A stretch of DNA of 64,000 nucleotides from contig CAUJHR010000007.1 of NCBI GenBank assembly GCA_963205195.1, forward strand, positions 41,566-105,565, written 5' to 3'. A program made the translations under genes and the position numbers. This document shows positions 32,911 through 42,287 of the stretch, in pieces (the first letter of the stretch is position 1; each line of letters starts with the position of its first letter). The DNA comes from Pseudomonadota bacterium. Lineage in GTDB: Bacteria > Pseudomonadota > Alphaproteobacteria > Rickettsiales > SXRF01. The notes beneath the pieces were generated by a model, which saw only the letters and a program-made list of their open reading frames with translations, was not told where the DNA came from and did not search any database.

Positions 32911-33456
32911 ATGCTACAGCGCTTACTATTACACTGCCTGCTAGCGTGGATTTTTGCCATGTCATGTTTTGCAAGCCAACCTGCACGTGCTGACGATAAC
33001 AAAGAATCGCTGGTCAAAGCAGCTTTCATGGTGAATTTTATCAAATTTATTGAATGGCCTTCTGATAAATCAATCCCTAAGCAGGCTAAAATTGATGTAT
33101 GCCTGTTTGGTGATAGTAATATAATAAATTTTTCGCAGGTATTTAAGCAGGCATCCACCCAAAAGCTCAGTATTTCTATTGTGCGTGAAAATAATATAGC
33201 CGCTATACCAAGCCATTGCCATATATTGTTCATAGGGGCAACAGACCGGGGCAGGGAAATAACTGATGCCCTTAAAAGCCAGCCAGTGCTTACTGTAAGT
33301 GATTCTCCGGGTTTTACCGAGCATGGAGGAATGATGGGCTTTGTCACGGATGATGGCAAGATAAAGCTGGTAGTAAACAAGAGAGCTATTGAAACCGGGG
33401 GCATGTATGTGGATGCCCAGCTGCTTGAAATAGCTTTCCGGGTCATAGATAATTAG
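32911..33456 (+). CDS. YfiR family periplasmic protein
   Basis: A 181-residue secreted protein of the YfiR/DUF4154 family. Signal peptide about residues 1-27 (LLLHCLLAWIFAMSCFASQPARA). Then the conserved KAAFMVNFIKFIEWP segment, CHILFIG, VLTVSDSPGFTEHGGMMGFV and the C-terminal VVNKRAIETGGMYVDAQLLEIA. In Pseudomonas YfiR binds the CHASE8 sensor of the cyclase YfiN and represses it. Here the next gene, 9 bp on, is a CHASE8-like histidine kinase, so YfiR probably controls a phosphorelay instead. Confidence 0.88.
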   Translation: MLQRLLLHCLLAWIFAMSCFASQPARADDNKESLVKAAFMVNFIKFIEWPSDKSIPKQAKIDVCLFGDSNIINFSQVFKQASTQKLSISIVRENNIAAIPSHCHILFIGATDRGREITDALKSQPVLTVSDSPGFTEHGGMMGFVTDDGKIKLVVNKRAIETGGMYVDAQLLEIAFRVIDN

Positions 33457-33465
33457 GAAATATTT

Positions 33466-34983
33466 ATGCGCCTCTTGAAAAACTCCTCCATCAAGCAGCG
33501 CTTAATCCTAATAATTATGGCTATAAGCAGCGTTTCGGTGTTGCTTACCACATTTTCTATATCGATTGTCGGTGTTTTTAACCTGCGCTCCAATATTATA
33601 AATGAACTTGATATATCAGCTTCAATCGTGGGTGACCGCAATAGTGCTGCACTTTTGTTCGGTGATAACAAACGCGCTGAAGAAAACCTGAATGTATTTA
33701 GCGTGCGCCAAACTATTGTGCAGGCCTGCCTTTACACACAGGACGGGAATTTATTTGCTCATTACAGCAATAAGGATATTGCAAATATAGACCCGTGCCC
33801 TACCGACATTGCAAGCCGTTCATTGATTAAAGGGGACCGCATAGAACTTATGCGCCAGATCATTAAGAATGATGACAAGATCGGCTATATTTATTTGGAA
33901 TCAACTCTTGAGCAGGTTGACCAGTATATCGAAAAGCAGGTGAGCCTTGCTCTCCTTATTGTAACTGCCGGGCTTTTATTTTCATATTTGCTGGCTATCA
34001 GGCTGCAGCGCAGCATATCGGTGCCTATCCTAAGCCTTGCTGACACAGCGAGGCAGGTATCTATAAATAAGAATTATTCTATACGTGCGGCAACAGTTGG
34101 CGATACAAAAAAAGAATTCAATAACGAGCTGGTTATCCTTACTGATTCGTTCAACGAGATGTTATCGGAAATTGACGCCCGCAACGCCCAGCTAAAAAAA
34201 CAATATAACGAGCTGGAGAGGGCAAAGGACAGCGCTGAAAACGCTAACCGGGCCAAATCACAATTCCTCGCCAATATAAGCCATGAGCTGCGTACACCGC
34301 TAAATGCCGTGATAGGTTTTTCATCAATCCTTATGAACCAGCTTTTTGGTCCGCTGGGGGATAATAAATACCTTGAATATGCTAAGGATATAAATGATTC
34401 CGGCGCGCACCTGCTGGATATTATCAATGACATACTTGACCTTTCAAAAGCCGAAGCAGGGAAGCTTATACTCAATTATGAGGAAGTGCATATCGGCAAG
34501 GCTATTAATAAATGCGTGACCATAATTACCGAACGCGCCCAGAAAGGTAAGGTGTTTGTTTCAACTGATATTCCAAAAATGATACCGCCGCTGGTTGTTG
34601 ACCGCCTGCGTTTCATCCAGGTTGTAATAAATATCCTCTCCAACGCTGTTAAATTCACCAATGAAGGCGGTAAGGTTAATATCTCGGTCCGCAGCAAAGA
34701 GGAAAATGGCGAGGTGGTGGAATTCGCGGTGATAATAACCGATACCGGGATCGGGATGTCGAAGGAAGATATAGAACATTCATTCCAAAGCTTCGGGCAG
34801 GTTGACAGCGGTCTCAACCGCAAATATGAAGGTACCGGCCTTGGGCTGCCGCTGACCAAAAAGCTAATGGAACTGCATGGCGGTTCAATCGCAATAGAAA
34901 GCGAACTTGGCAAGGGTACAGCTGTTACGCTTACTTTCCCGGCGGTGCCGCCCGGGGGAATGGATCTGGATTTTGAGGATTAG
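33466..34983 (+). CDS. histidine kinase with CHASE8-like periplasmic sensor
   Basis: A 505-residue kinase. Membrane helix 1 at about residues 12-36; a periplasmic CHASE8-like domain of about 40-155 (DRNSAALLFGDNKRAEENL and ACLYTQDGNLFAHY are the recognisable parts); helix 2 near 158-180; HAMP; then HisKA with His273 in NISHELRTPLNAVIGF; and a HATPase domain (NILSNAVKF, DTGIGM, GTGLGLPLTKKL). No receiver domain and no adjacent response regulator. It is co-oriented with and 9 bp behind the yfiR-like gene. The 121-bp repeat starts directly at its stop. Confidence 0.88.
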   Translation: MRLLKNSSIKQRLILIIMAISSVSVLLTTFSISIVGVFNLRSNIINELDISASIVGDRNSAALLFGDNKRAEENLNVFSVRQTIVQACLYTQDGNLFAHYSNKDIANIDPCPTDIASRSLIKGDRIELMRQIIKNDDKIGYIYLESTLEQVDQYIEKQVSLALLIVTAGLLFSYLLAIRLQRSISVPILSLADTARQVSINKNYSIRAATVGDTKKEFNNELVILTDSFNEMLSEIDARNAQLKKQYNELERAKDSAENANRAKSQFLANISHELRTPLNAVIGFSSILMNQLFGPLGDNKYLEYAKDINDSGAHLLDIINDILDLSKAEAGKLILNYEEVHIGKAINKCVTIITERAQKGKVFVSTDIPKMIPPLVVDRLRFIQVVINILSNAVKFTNEGGKVNISVRSKEENGEVVEFAVIITDTGIGMSKEDIEHSFQSFGQVDSGLNRKYEGTGLGLPLTKKLMELHGGSIAIESELGKGTAVTLTFPAVPPGGMDLDFED

Positions 34984-34984
34984 G

Positions 34985-35105
34985 AAACTCTACTGGCGCG
35001 GACAATCTGCTTGCAATAAAGCTTCGTCGTAATACTCACGTAGCGCTGCTACGCTGCGTTTACGCCACTTCATTGCTGCGCGCTTGCCTCACGCCAGCGA
35101 GTTTT
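34985..35105. repeat. 121-bp palindromic element, copy 3 (kinase/bioA convergent gap)
   Basis: Starts one base after the kinase stop codon. It has the same ends and centre as copies 1 and 2, with a few substitutions (for example GCTTCGTCGTAATACTC). The next gene, bioA, converges. A GTCATTGCGAGCGCAGC-type repeat fragment follows at 35127-35143. Confidence 0.87.
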
Positions 35106-35148
35106 ATATAGCAAGATAAGAATCTCGTCATTGCGAGCGCAGCAGTTC

Positions 35149-36420
35149 TTATGGCTGCAACATCATCCGCACTGCGCCAGTTAGCTGCGACAGCTCATCC
35201 TTGCTTATGGTAAATGGTGGCATGATATATATCACGTCTTTGAAGGGGCGCAGCCATACCCCGCGCTTTGCAAACTCTGGGCGCATTGCGTAGAGGTCAA
35301 TTTTTTCTACATTCACCTGCACAACACCTATCGCGCCCTTGACGCGAACGTCAACCACATGGGGCAGGGATTCGCATTGTGTAAGTTCAGCTACTAACTG
35401 AGCCTCGATAGCTTCTACCTGTTTCAGGCGCGGCTCGTGCTCGAACAGATCAAGTGAGGCATTGGCGGCGCTGCACGCCAGCGGGTTGGCCATGAAAGTT
35501 GGCCCGTGCATGAAGGCATCTTCTGGTTTATCGCTTAAGAAAGAATTGAAAATATCATCGGTGGCAAGGGTTGCTCCAAGTGTAATCGCGCCGCCGGTGA
35601 GGGCTTTTCCAAGGCACATTATGTCAGGCGTGATGCCTGCTTCGTCGCAGGCGAACATCGAGCCGGTGCGCCCGAAGCCGGTTGCTATCTCATCGGCGAT
35701 GAAGAGTATGTGGTGTTTTTTTGCGATACGGTGCAGTTCGGCAAGCGTGTCGGCGCTGTGGAATATCATACCGCCTGCACCCTGTACCAGCGGCTCGATG
35801 ATAAGCCCCGCAACATTCCCATGTATAGACGCGAGCAATGAATCAAATTCTGCGAAGCTGTATTCATCGGATGGAATATCTAGCACATATTGCTTGATTA
35901 CTGAATTGCGGAAGGCTTTGTGCAGCGATTTTTCGGGGTCGGAAACCGACATTGCGCCCATTGTATCGCCGTGATAGCCGTTTTTAAAACAGATGAAGCG
36001 GTCTTTATGCGGTTTTTCCACATTGCGCCAATATTGCAAAGCGAGTTTGAGAGCGATCTCAACCGCAACCGAGCCTGAATCTCCGAAGAAAACTTTGTTC
36101 AGGCCGGGTGGGGTGATGGCGCACAGGCGGCTGGCAAGGCGAGATGCCTGTTCATGCATCAGCCCCGCGAACATTACATGCGGCATGATTTTAAGCTGTT
36201 TTTCCATTTCCGCAACGATGTGCGGATGGTTATAGCCGTGGCACGCGCTCCACCACGAAGAAATCCCGTCAATAAGTTCGCGCCCGTCCTCAAGGATAAT
36301 TTTGCAGCCATTGGTAGATAACACCCGCAGCGGCTCAGGCGCGGTTTGCATCTGGGTGTAGGGAAGCCAGAGGTTAGTGCTTTCTATTTTCATTTCTACG
36401 TCGTTATCCTTCAGTCTCAT
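35149..36420 (-). CDS. bioA: adenosylmethionine-8-amino-7-oxononanoate aminotransferase (BioA)
   Basis: A PLP-dependent aminotransferase that makes 7,8-diaminopelargonate in biotin synthesis. About 423 residues. Seen: LWLPYTQM near the start, the GISSWWSACHGYNHP segment, FFGDSGSVAVE, YHGDTMGAMSV, the PLP segment FIADEIATGFGRTG and LGKALTGG with the Schiff-base lysine, then GPTFMANPLAC. ATG at 36420 has TAGGTGA nine bases upstream and is chosen over GTG at 36429. It lies downstream of bioB on the same strand across a 311-bp spacer full of hairpins. Confidence 0.95.
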   Translation of the reverse strand: MRLKDNDVEMKIESTNLWLPYTQMQTAPEPLRVLSTNGCKIILEDGRELIDGISSWWSACHGYNHPHIVAEMEKQLKIMPHVMFAGLMHEQASRLASRLCAITPPGLNKVFFGDSGSVAVEIALKLALQYWRNVEKPHKDRFICFKNGYHGDTMGAMSVSDPEKSLHKAFRNSVIKQYVLDIPSDEYSFAEFDSLLASIHGNVAGLIIEPLVQGAGGMIFHSADTLAELHRIAKKHHILFIADEIATGFGRTGSMFACDEAGITPDIMCLGKALTGGAITLGATLATDDIFNSFLSDKPEDAFMHGPTFMANPLACSAANASLDLFEHEPRLKQVEAIEAQLVAELTQCESLPHVVDVRVKGAIGVVQVNVEKIDLYAMRPEFAKRGVWLRPFKDVIYIMPPFTISKDELSQLTGAVRMMLQP

Positions 36421-36435
36421 AAAATTCACCTATAT

Positions 36436-36532
36436 AAAATCCGTATACGGGATTTTATCCTTATTAAGGCAACAAATCCCACCTGTGGATTTGTTCGTCT
36501 AGGCTAAAATTTTATTCGCCTCGGCTGCCTAG
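36436..36532. repeat. cluster of three hairpins between bioB and bioA
   Basis: Three adjacent inverted repeats: around AAAATCCGTATACGGGATTT (36436-36456), AACAAATCC with GGATTTGTT (36471-36495), and CTAGGC with GCCTAG (36499-36532). The last shares CCTCGGCTGCCTAG with the infA-maf spacer. They are close upstream of the bioA start, so they would lie in its 5' leader if bioB-bioA is one transcript. Confidence 0.55.
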
Positions 36533-36643
36533 TATAAATTGAAAATATAAAACACTATGTTTTCATTAATATAGTTTACAGGGAATAAGTTAATAATGAT
36601 TATGTGGCTGTTATATATACTGGTTTTGGCTATATATCAAGTT

Positions 36644-36729
36644 GTCATACCGACGAATGCGGATGATAAGCATGGATCCCGGCCTTCCCCCTTCGCCAAG
36701 GCTTCGGCGTACAGGTCGCCGGGATGACG
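36644..36729. repeat. REP-like repeat downstream of bioB
   Basis: Begins at GTCATACCGACGAATGCGG and ends in CGCCGGGATGACG, with internal inverted repeats (CGCCAAGGCTTCGGCG). It is part of the GGGATGAC-type dispersed family and ends next to the bioB stop. Between 36533 and 36643 I see only AT-rich sequence with no gene. Confidence 0.6.
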
Positions 36730-36731
36730 GG

Positions 36732-37712
36732 TTAAGCAGCTTCTGCTCCTAAATGGCTGCACTCTATCTGCATAGCTTCTAATCCCAATTTTTGGAACAG
36801 GGCTTTGTCCTTGTCGGCGGCGGGGTTGGCGGTTGTCAGCAGTTTTTCGCCGTAGAAAATTGAGTTGGCTCCGGCGAGGAAACATAGCGCCTGCGTCTGT
36901 TCGTTCATTTCTTCGCGTCCGGCGGAGAGGCGCACGAATGATTTAGGCATCATGATGCGGGCAACGGCAATAGTGCGGATGAATTCGAAGGGATCGAGTT
37001 CCTCGCGCCCGGCGAGCTTGGTGCCTTTTACCTGAACCAGTAAATTGATCGGCACGCTTTCAGGATGTTTGGGCATGTTGGCAAGGGTTTTGAGTAGGTC
37101 GGCGCGGTCATCCTGCGCTTCGCCCATGCCTACTATGCCGCCGCAGCAGACATTCATGCCTGCATCGCGCACGTTGGCCAGCGTATCAAGCCGGTCCTGA
37201 TAAGTGCGGGTGGTGATTATTTCGCCGTAGAAATTTTCGGAAGTATCAAGATTGTGGTTGTAATAATCGAGGCCGGATTCTTTCAGCTTGTGGGCTTGCT
37301 CAGCATTTAGCATGCCTAGTGTCGCACAGGTTTCCATACCCAGCGCTTTCACGCCTTTTATTATCTCGGAAACATTATCAATGTCGCGGTCTTTCGGTGA
37401 ACGCCACGCCGCACCCATGCAAAAACGCGACGCACCTGCGTCTTTGGCCTTCTGAGCCTCGGCAAGCACGGCCTCTTTTTTCATGAGCTTTTCGGCTTTT
37501 ACCCCGGCATCAGCTGATGCACTTTGCGGGCAGTAAGCGCAATCCTCAGCGCAGCCCCCGGTTTTGATCGAAAGCAGCGTGCTTATCTGCACTTCATTGG
37601 CGGGGAAATTTTCTCGGTGGATGCTCTGTGCGCGGAACATAAGGTCGTTGAATGGCATATTGAATAATGCCAGTATTTCATTCCTGTCCCAATTATGGCG
37701 GAGAGTGGTCAT
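36732..37712 (-). CDS. bioB: biotin synthase (BioB)
   Basis: A radical SAM enzyme that inserts sulfur into dethiobiotin. The 326-residue protein has the CxxxCxxC cluster motif in [15 protein letters not shown] near residue 53. [27 protein letters not shown] and [10 protein letters not shown] follow; RLSAGR holds the conserved Arg of the 2Fe-2S site. It is upstream of bioA on the same strand. bioC, bioD and bioF are not in the window. Confidence 0.96.
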   Translation of the reverse strand: MTTLRHNWDRNEILALFNMPFNDLMFRAQSIHRENFPANEVQISTLLSIKTGGCAEDCAYCPQSASADAGVKAEKLMKKEAVLAEAQKAKDAGASRFCMGAAWRSPKDRDIDNVSEIIKGVKALGMETCATLGMLNAEQAHKLKESGLDYYNHNLDTSENFYGEIITTRTYQDRLDTLANVRDAGMNVCCGGIVGMGEAQDDRADLLKTLANMPKHPESVPINLLVQVKGTKLAGREELDPFEFIRTIAVARIMMPKSFVRLSAGREEMNEQTQALCFLAGANSIFYGEKLLTTANPAADKDKALFQKLGLEAMQIECSHLGAEAA

Positions 37713-37821
37713 AGTATTTTCCTAGTTCATGTGCGTAAAAGCATAATTAACCACATATTTTTCTATTATGCGATAGATTTTTCGGTTGCAGGAAAGGTAA
37801 CGATATGTTACTTTTGGTAGC

Positions 37822-38079
37822 ATGTATAATATAGAATATAGTGCTGCCGCCCTTAAAAGTTTCCTGAAGCTGCCCTCACATGTTCAAAAACAGATCGATA
37901 AAAAGCTGAATTTGCTGGCAAAAAATCCATCTGAAGGTACGCAGGTTAAGGCTTTGCAAGATGAAAAGGGGGCTTGCAGGCTCAGGGTCGGAGATTACCG
38001 CGTTGTATATTATGTGGAAAATAAAAAGCTGCTAATTCTAGTTATCAGAGTGGGACACAGAAAGGATATTTACCAATGA
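37822..38079 (+). CDS. RelE/ParE-family toxin
   Basis: An 85-residue toxin of the RelE/ParE superfamily. Seen: MYNIEYSAAALKSFLKLP at the start, a central amphipathic helix, and the beta-strand part CRLRVGDYRVVYYVENKKLLILVIRVGHRKDIY, typical of RelE-type mRNA interferases. It overlaps the antitoxin gene by 4 bp (ATGA). Toxin-first order resembles higBA. Whether it cleaves mRNA or targets gyrase cannot be told by eye. Confidence 0.85.
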   Translation: MYNIEYSAAALKSFLKLPSHVQKQIDKKLNLLAKNPSEGTQVKALQDEKGACRLRVGDYRVVYYVENKKLLILVIRVGHRKDIYQ

Positions 38080-38456
38080 TGCATATCGAAACCTTCAGGG
38101 AAGGAAGAAAAAATTTTGTAAAACTTCCTGAGCTGGAATTTAACAAAATGCTCGAAGAGCTTGAAGATCTGCGGGATATTCACGCAGTGCGCTCGGCAAA
38201 AAAATCCATTGCTTCCGGTGAGATGGAAACCTTTCCTGCGGCTTTGGCGCGAGCTTTGATGGAAGCGAAACATTCAGGCGATAAAATAGCGATCTGGCGC
38301 AAATACAGGAAAATCAAACGCAACCAGCTTGCTGAAAAAATCGGTGTTACCGGCTCATATATCAGTATGCTGGAAGCCGGGAAACGTAATGGCGATGCAA
38401 AGCTATTCAAGAAAATAGCGGATTGCCTTGGGTGCGATTTAGAGGCTTTGGTTTAA
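38076..38456 (+). CDS. antitoxin with Phd-like N terminus and XRE helix-turn-helix
   Basis: A 126-residue antitoxin. The N-terminal half (RKNFVKLPELEFNKMLEELEDLRDI) looks like the start of Phd/YefM-type antitoxins. A linker with PAALARALME follows. The C-terminal half is a Cro/XRE DNA-binding domain (WRKYRKIKRNQLAEKIGVTGSYISMLEAGKR). The overlap with the toxin stop supports a type II pair with autoregulation. Its stop overlaps the stop of the convergent aas gene by 4 bp. Confidence 0.83.
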   Translation: MMHIETFREGRKNFVKLPELEFNKMLEELEDLRDIHAVRSAKKSIASGEMETFPAALARALMEAKHSGDKIAIWRKYRKIKRNQLAEKIGVTGSYISMLEAGKRNGDAKLFKKIADCLGCDLEALV

Positions 38457-40645
38457 TTCTGTGCAATCCGTCTTGTAAGCTCTGGATAGTCAATTTTTCC
38501 GGTGCCGAGGCGCGGTATCTCGGCTATGTGCATGATATTCCTTGGGATAGCAAGTTCCGGAATACCTTTTTCTTTTGCGATGCCTGTTAAGGCTTCACGG
38601 GTAACCCCCTCACAGTCGCTGCATAATATTATCTGCTCACCTTTACGCTCATCGGCCACTGCTATTGCCGCATGGGTGGCATCGGGGAAGAGGTGGCTGG
38701 CCAATTCCTCGCATACGGCAAGCGATACCATTTCCCCGGCGATCTTGGCGAAGCGTTTGGCGCGGCCCATTATGGTGATGAAGCCGTCTTCGTCTATCTC
38801 CACTATGTCGCCGGTATCGTACCACTCTCCCTGCGGCTGTATCACGCCGGGATTATCGGCTTTCATATAGCCAAGCATTACATTTGCGCCCTTAATGAGC
38901 AGCCTGCCGCCGCGCTCCATGCCTGCAACCGGCTCCAGCTTGCATTCGATGCCGGGGAAGGCGCGGCCAACACTTCCTGATTTATGCTCGATATGGGTGT
39001 TGAAGGAAATGACAGGGCTGGCCTCCGTAACACCGTATCCCTGCATTATATTGACATTGAATTTATCAGCAAAATTCTGGCGGGTGGAGTCTTTTAGTTT
39101 TTCGGCACCAGCCACGGCAAGCCTTACCTTGTAGAAGTCGTAATTATGGGCATAGCGCGCATAGCCATTAAAAAACGTATCGGTGCCGAGCATGATCGTT
39201 GAATCGCAATCATATATAAGCTCCGGTACTACCCGGTAATGCAGCGGGCTTGGGTATAGGAACATATTTACACCGCGCACCAGCGGAAGCAGCATGCCTA
39301 TCGTTAAACCAAAAGAATGGAACACCGGCATGGCATTGAACAGCTTGTCAGATTCGTTCAAGTCGAGAACTGAAGATGCCTGGTAGATGTTTGAAAGTAT
39401 ATTTACATGTGAAAGGGCAACACCTTTTGGTACACCCTCGGAGCCTGATGTGAACAGCACTGCGGCGGGAGAATTCACATCGGTACCCTTGATTACAGAA
39501 GCAAGAAAATCCTTGGCGAAAACAGCCTTTACCAGTGCAGTTATTTTATCAAGCGCAGTTACAGTTGGGCGTATGTCTTCAAGGTAAAATACAGAATATT
39601 TTTTTTCAATTGCTGCGATGATATGTTCAAGCTTTCCCTTCTCAATAAAGGCGCGGGAAGTAAGCACTGTTTTTACCGAGGCAATGTTGCAGGCATGGAG
39701 TATATTCATTTCCCCGGCGGAAAAATTAAGCATGGCCGGAACTTTCCTAAGCATCTGCAGTGCTGTGAAAGTCACTAAAGCACCCAATGAATTAGGTAGC
39801 AGAACGCCTACATACTGCTGGCCATCAAGCGTTTTTTTCAGCTTTTCACGCAATATGAAAGCACGGGTGAAAAGGTTGCGGTAGGTCATATCGCTGCGGC
39901 TTATATCGGTGGCTATCACATGCCCATCGCCATGTTTTGCCATTGCTTCTACTATGGAGTGCAGCAGCGGTTTTTTATAATCGCAGGCTGCAAAGGCAGC
40001 ACTTGTCATTATATCGTATATCTTAAGCGCGGAGATATTTTCGCCCTCTGCGAATTTTACGGGCGGCAGGAAAGTAAGGGTTATCTGTGGGAAAAAACGG
40101 GTGCGTATTTTTTTGCCCATTTTGCTGAATTTGGAATATTCCGCGCCGCTTATATGTACCGGAAGAAGAGCCGCGCCGGTTTTTTCGATAATGCGCCCGG
40201 TGCCGTCATATATTTTCATGATGCCGCCGCTGGTGGTGATGCGCCCTTCGGGGAAAATTACCAGCTTGGCGCCTTTTTTTACATCAGTCATCAAGCTTTT
40301 CATAGACATTGGCGCCAGCGGGTCTATCTTGTAGGTTTTAAGCAGCAGGTCCACCCAGCGGAAATACCATTTATTGGCCTGATGGACATTCATGGCGAAA
40401 GCCGGTTTTTCGGGGATAAAAACCGAAAGCACCAACGGGTCCAGGAATGACTGGTGGTTACATGCAATAACTATACCCGTTTGATTTAAGTTTTTCCCTA
40501 CGTCAGGTTTCGGCTCATTTCTTTTCTCAAACGGGTTTATATTGTTGCAGGCGGCGTAATAATTTTCCAGCCCGCGAACTTCGACTTTGTAAAAAACTTT
40601 CAAAAGAAAGGTAAGAACCGGCCTAAGAAGAGATTTTTCTAGCAT
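38453..40645 (-). CDS. aas: Aas-like bifunctional acyltransferase / acyl-ACP synthetase
   Basis: About 730 residues with two domains: an N-terminal PlsC-type acyltransferase (NHQSFLDPL near residue 65; FPEGRITTSGG near 130) and a C-terminal AMP-forming acyl-activating enzyme (LFTSGSEGVPKGVALS near 400; GYGVTEASPV; YDTGDIVEIDEDGF; KIAGEMVS). In Escherichia coli Aas re-acylates lysophospholipids taken up by LplT. The start at ATG 40645 overlaps the upstream lplT-like gene by 23 bp; a TTG at 40660 is the alternative. It is last in the amidase-dgkA-lplT-aas set. Confidence 0.9.
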   Translation of the reverse strand: MLEKSLLRPVLTFLLKVFYKVEVRGLENYYAACNNINPFEKRNEPKPDVGKNLNQTGIVIACNHQSFLDPLVLSVFIPEKPAFAMNVHQANKWYFRWVDLLLKTYKIDPLAPMSMKSLMTDVKKGAKLVIFPEGRITTSGGIMKIYDGTGRIIEKTGAALLPVHISGAEYSKFSKMGKKIRTRFFPQITLTFLPPVKFAEGENISALKIYDIMTSAAFAACDYKKPLLHSIVEAMAKHGDGHVIATDISRSDMTYRNLFTRAFILREKLKKTLDGQQYVGVLLPNSLGALVTFTALQMLRKVPAMLNFSAGEMNILHACNIASVKTVLTSRAFIEKGKLEHIIAAIEKKYSVFYLEDIRPTVTALDKITALVKAVFAKDFLASVIKGTDVNSPAAVLFTSGSEGVPKGVALSHVNILSNIYQASSVLDLNESDKLFNAMPVFHSFGLTIGMLLPLVRGVNMFLYPSPLHYRVVPELIYDCDSTIMLGTDTFFNGYARYAHNYDFYKVRLAVAGAEKLKDSTRQNFADKFNVNIMQGYGVTEASPVISFNTHIEHKSGSVGRAFPGIECKLEPVAGMERGGRLLIKGANVMLGYMKADNPGVIQPQGEWYDTGDIVEIDEDGFITIMGRAKRFAKIAGEMVSLAVCEELASHLFPDATHAAIAVADERKGEQIILCSDCEGVTREALTGIAKEKGIPELAIPRNIMHIAEIPRLGTGKIDYPELTRRIAQN

Positions 40646-41924
40646 ACCACGCAACCGCAAGTGTTAAGAATGCAACGATAATAAACAAATCCTGAACCCC
40701 GAGTCCATAAGATAATAAAATTGTGGATATTATCGCGGCTAAGGTCATGGACAGTGAATCGCTCAAATTGCTAGCTGCTATCACCTGTGAACGGTGGCTG
40801 GATTGAGTTCGCGACTGCAGAAGGGCATAAAGAGGCACTATATATAACCCGCCGCACACAGCAACCAGAAGCATGCTTGCCAGAACGAAGTAATGGCTGG
40901 TAACACTGAAAAATTCACGCACTGTCATAAGCCCTTCATGTATCGGGACTGGAGTAAAAAATATCATTAGTGCGGTGAATACAGAGATGCCGATTGCTGC
41001 AATAGGAGTGAAGCGGGTGGAGATCTGGCTTTTGAGCAATGTATCGCAAAGCAGTGAGCCGAGTGCCACGCCTACAGAAAATACAGTAAGGAAAATAATA
41101 TATACCTCGTTATTGGCATGCACAACACCGCGGGCGTAATTGGCGAATTGCGAGATGTATATTGAGCCAACGGTTATGAACCATGAAAGGCAGAGGATGG
41201 TGCGTACCAGGGTTTTGTCGCGGCGCGCATGTTTTATGATGCCAACGCTCCCGTGCCAGAGATTGAAACTTATCTTGGTATGCGGGTGGCTGGAAGGTGC
41301 GGGGGGTATTAGAAGGCTTATGGCAAAGCCGGCAAGTGCAATGATCACAGCAACTATTCCTATTACTTCATGCGGGTATTCAATAATAAGCCCGCCCGCT
41401 ATCATGCCGGCAAGTATCGCTAAATAACTGCCGCTTGCCATGAAGCCATTTCCTGCAAGCAATTCCCCTGTTTTTAAATGTTGCGGGAGGATGCTGAATT
41501 TAATAGGCACGTAAAATGTTGAATGGGTGCCGCTTATGAACAGCAAAACCATGAGGAGGGGTATATTCTGCGTGAAAAAACCATATCCGGCGCCTAGCAT
41601 AATAAAAACTTCAGCAAGCTTGGTTAAAACAATGAGTTTTGCTTTATCATATTTATCGGCAAGTTCACCAGCGATTGAAGAAAAAAGTACCATTGGCACA
41701 ACAAGCAGGGCGGAACATATTGTAACAAGTATTTCCGGCTGTACGGTCAGGTAAATATCATGCTGTGAAGCGTAGGCTATCATAACTACCAGCCCGGCTC
41801 GGATCAGGTTGTCATTGAATGTGCCGAGGAAGGTGGAAAGGAACATGGGCAGAAAACGCCTGCTCGCAAACAGGCTGTATTTGAGGTTTTTAAGGTCCAG
41901 CGGTTCCAGCCCCTCTAATTCCAT
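40623..41924 (-). CDS. lplT: LplT-like MFS lysophospholipid transporter
   Basis: A 433-residue major facilitator with about 12 hydrophobic segments. FLSTFLGTFNDNLIRAGLV near the N terminus and GELADKYDKAKLIVLTKLAE are typical of the LplT family, which flips lysophospholipids inward for Aas. Its overlap with aas (23 bp) and with dgkA (10 bp) supports this assignment over other MFS exporters. Confidence 0.87.
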   Translation of the reverse strand: MELEGLEPLDLKNLKYSLFASRRFLPMFLSTFLGTFNDNLIRAGLVVMIAYASQHDIYLTVQPEILVTICSALLVVPMVLFSSIAGELADKYDKAKLIVLTKLAEVFIMLGAGYGFFTQNIPLLMVLLFISGTHSTFYVPIKFSILPQHLKTGELLAGNGFMASGSYLAILAGMIAGGLIIEYPHEVIGIVAVIIALAGFAISLLIPPAPSSHPHTKISFNLWHGSVGIIKHARRDKTLVRTILCLSWFITVGSIYISQFANYARGVVHANNEVYIIFLTVFSVGVALGSLLCDTLLKSQISTRFTPIAAIGISVFTALMIFFTPVPIHEGLMTVREFFSVTSHYFVLASMLLVAVCGGLYIVPLYALLQSRTQSSHRSQVIAASNLSDSLSMTLAAIISTILLSYGLGVQDLFIIVAFLTLAVAWYARKISS

Positions 41925-42286
41925 AATATCGCTGCCCAGATTAAAATAGCATTTATTATGGAAAGTAATACAGCGGCGCTTGCTATATCTTTAACTTTTT
42001 TGGATAGGGGATGAATTTCCAGGGAGATACGGTTTATAGTGAGTTCCAGCCCGGTATTGAGAAGTTCTACGATCAAAACCAGAAACAGGCTGGAAACCAA
42101 TAATGCTAATTCTATTTTGTTTTTTGCAATGGCAAAAGCTATGGGAATGGCGATGGCAGTGATGATTGTTTCGGTGCGGAAAGCCGGCTCAGCCCAAGCC
42201 GATTTAAGCCCCTGCAGGGAATAGGCCAATGCCTTTGTAATGCGTTTTGCTTCGCTGGATATGGCGTTAGATTCAGGGGTTTTCAT
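41915..42286 (-). CDS. dgkA: diacylglycerol kinase (DgkA)
   Basis: A 123-residue inner-membrane enzyme of three hydrophobic helices that phosphorylates diacylglycerol to phosphatidate. Seen: ALAYSLQGLKSAWAEPAFRTE with the active-site glutamate region, VLIVELLNTGLELTINRIS, and KVKDIASAAVLLSII, all expected family motifs. It begins one base after the amidase stop and overlaps lplT by 10 bp. Confidence 0.94.
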   Translation of the reverse strand: MKTPESNAISSEAKRITKALAYSLQGLKSAWAEPAFRTETIITAIAIPIAFAIAKNKIELALLVSSLFLVLIVELLNTGLELTINRISLEIHPLSKKVKDIASAAVLLSIINAILIWAAILWN

Positions 42287-42287
42287 T

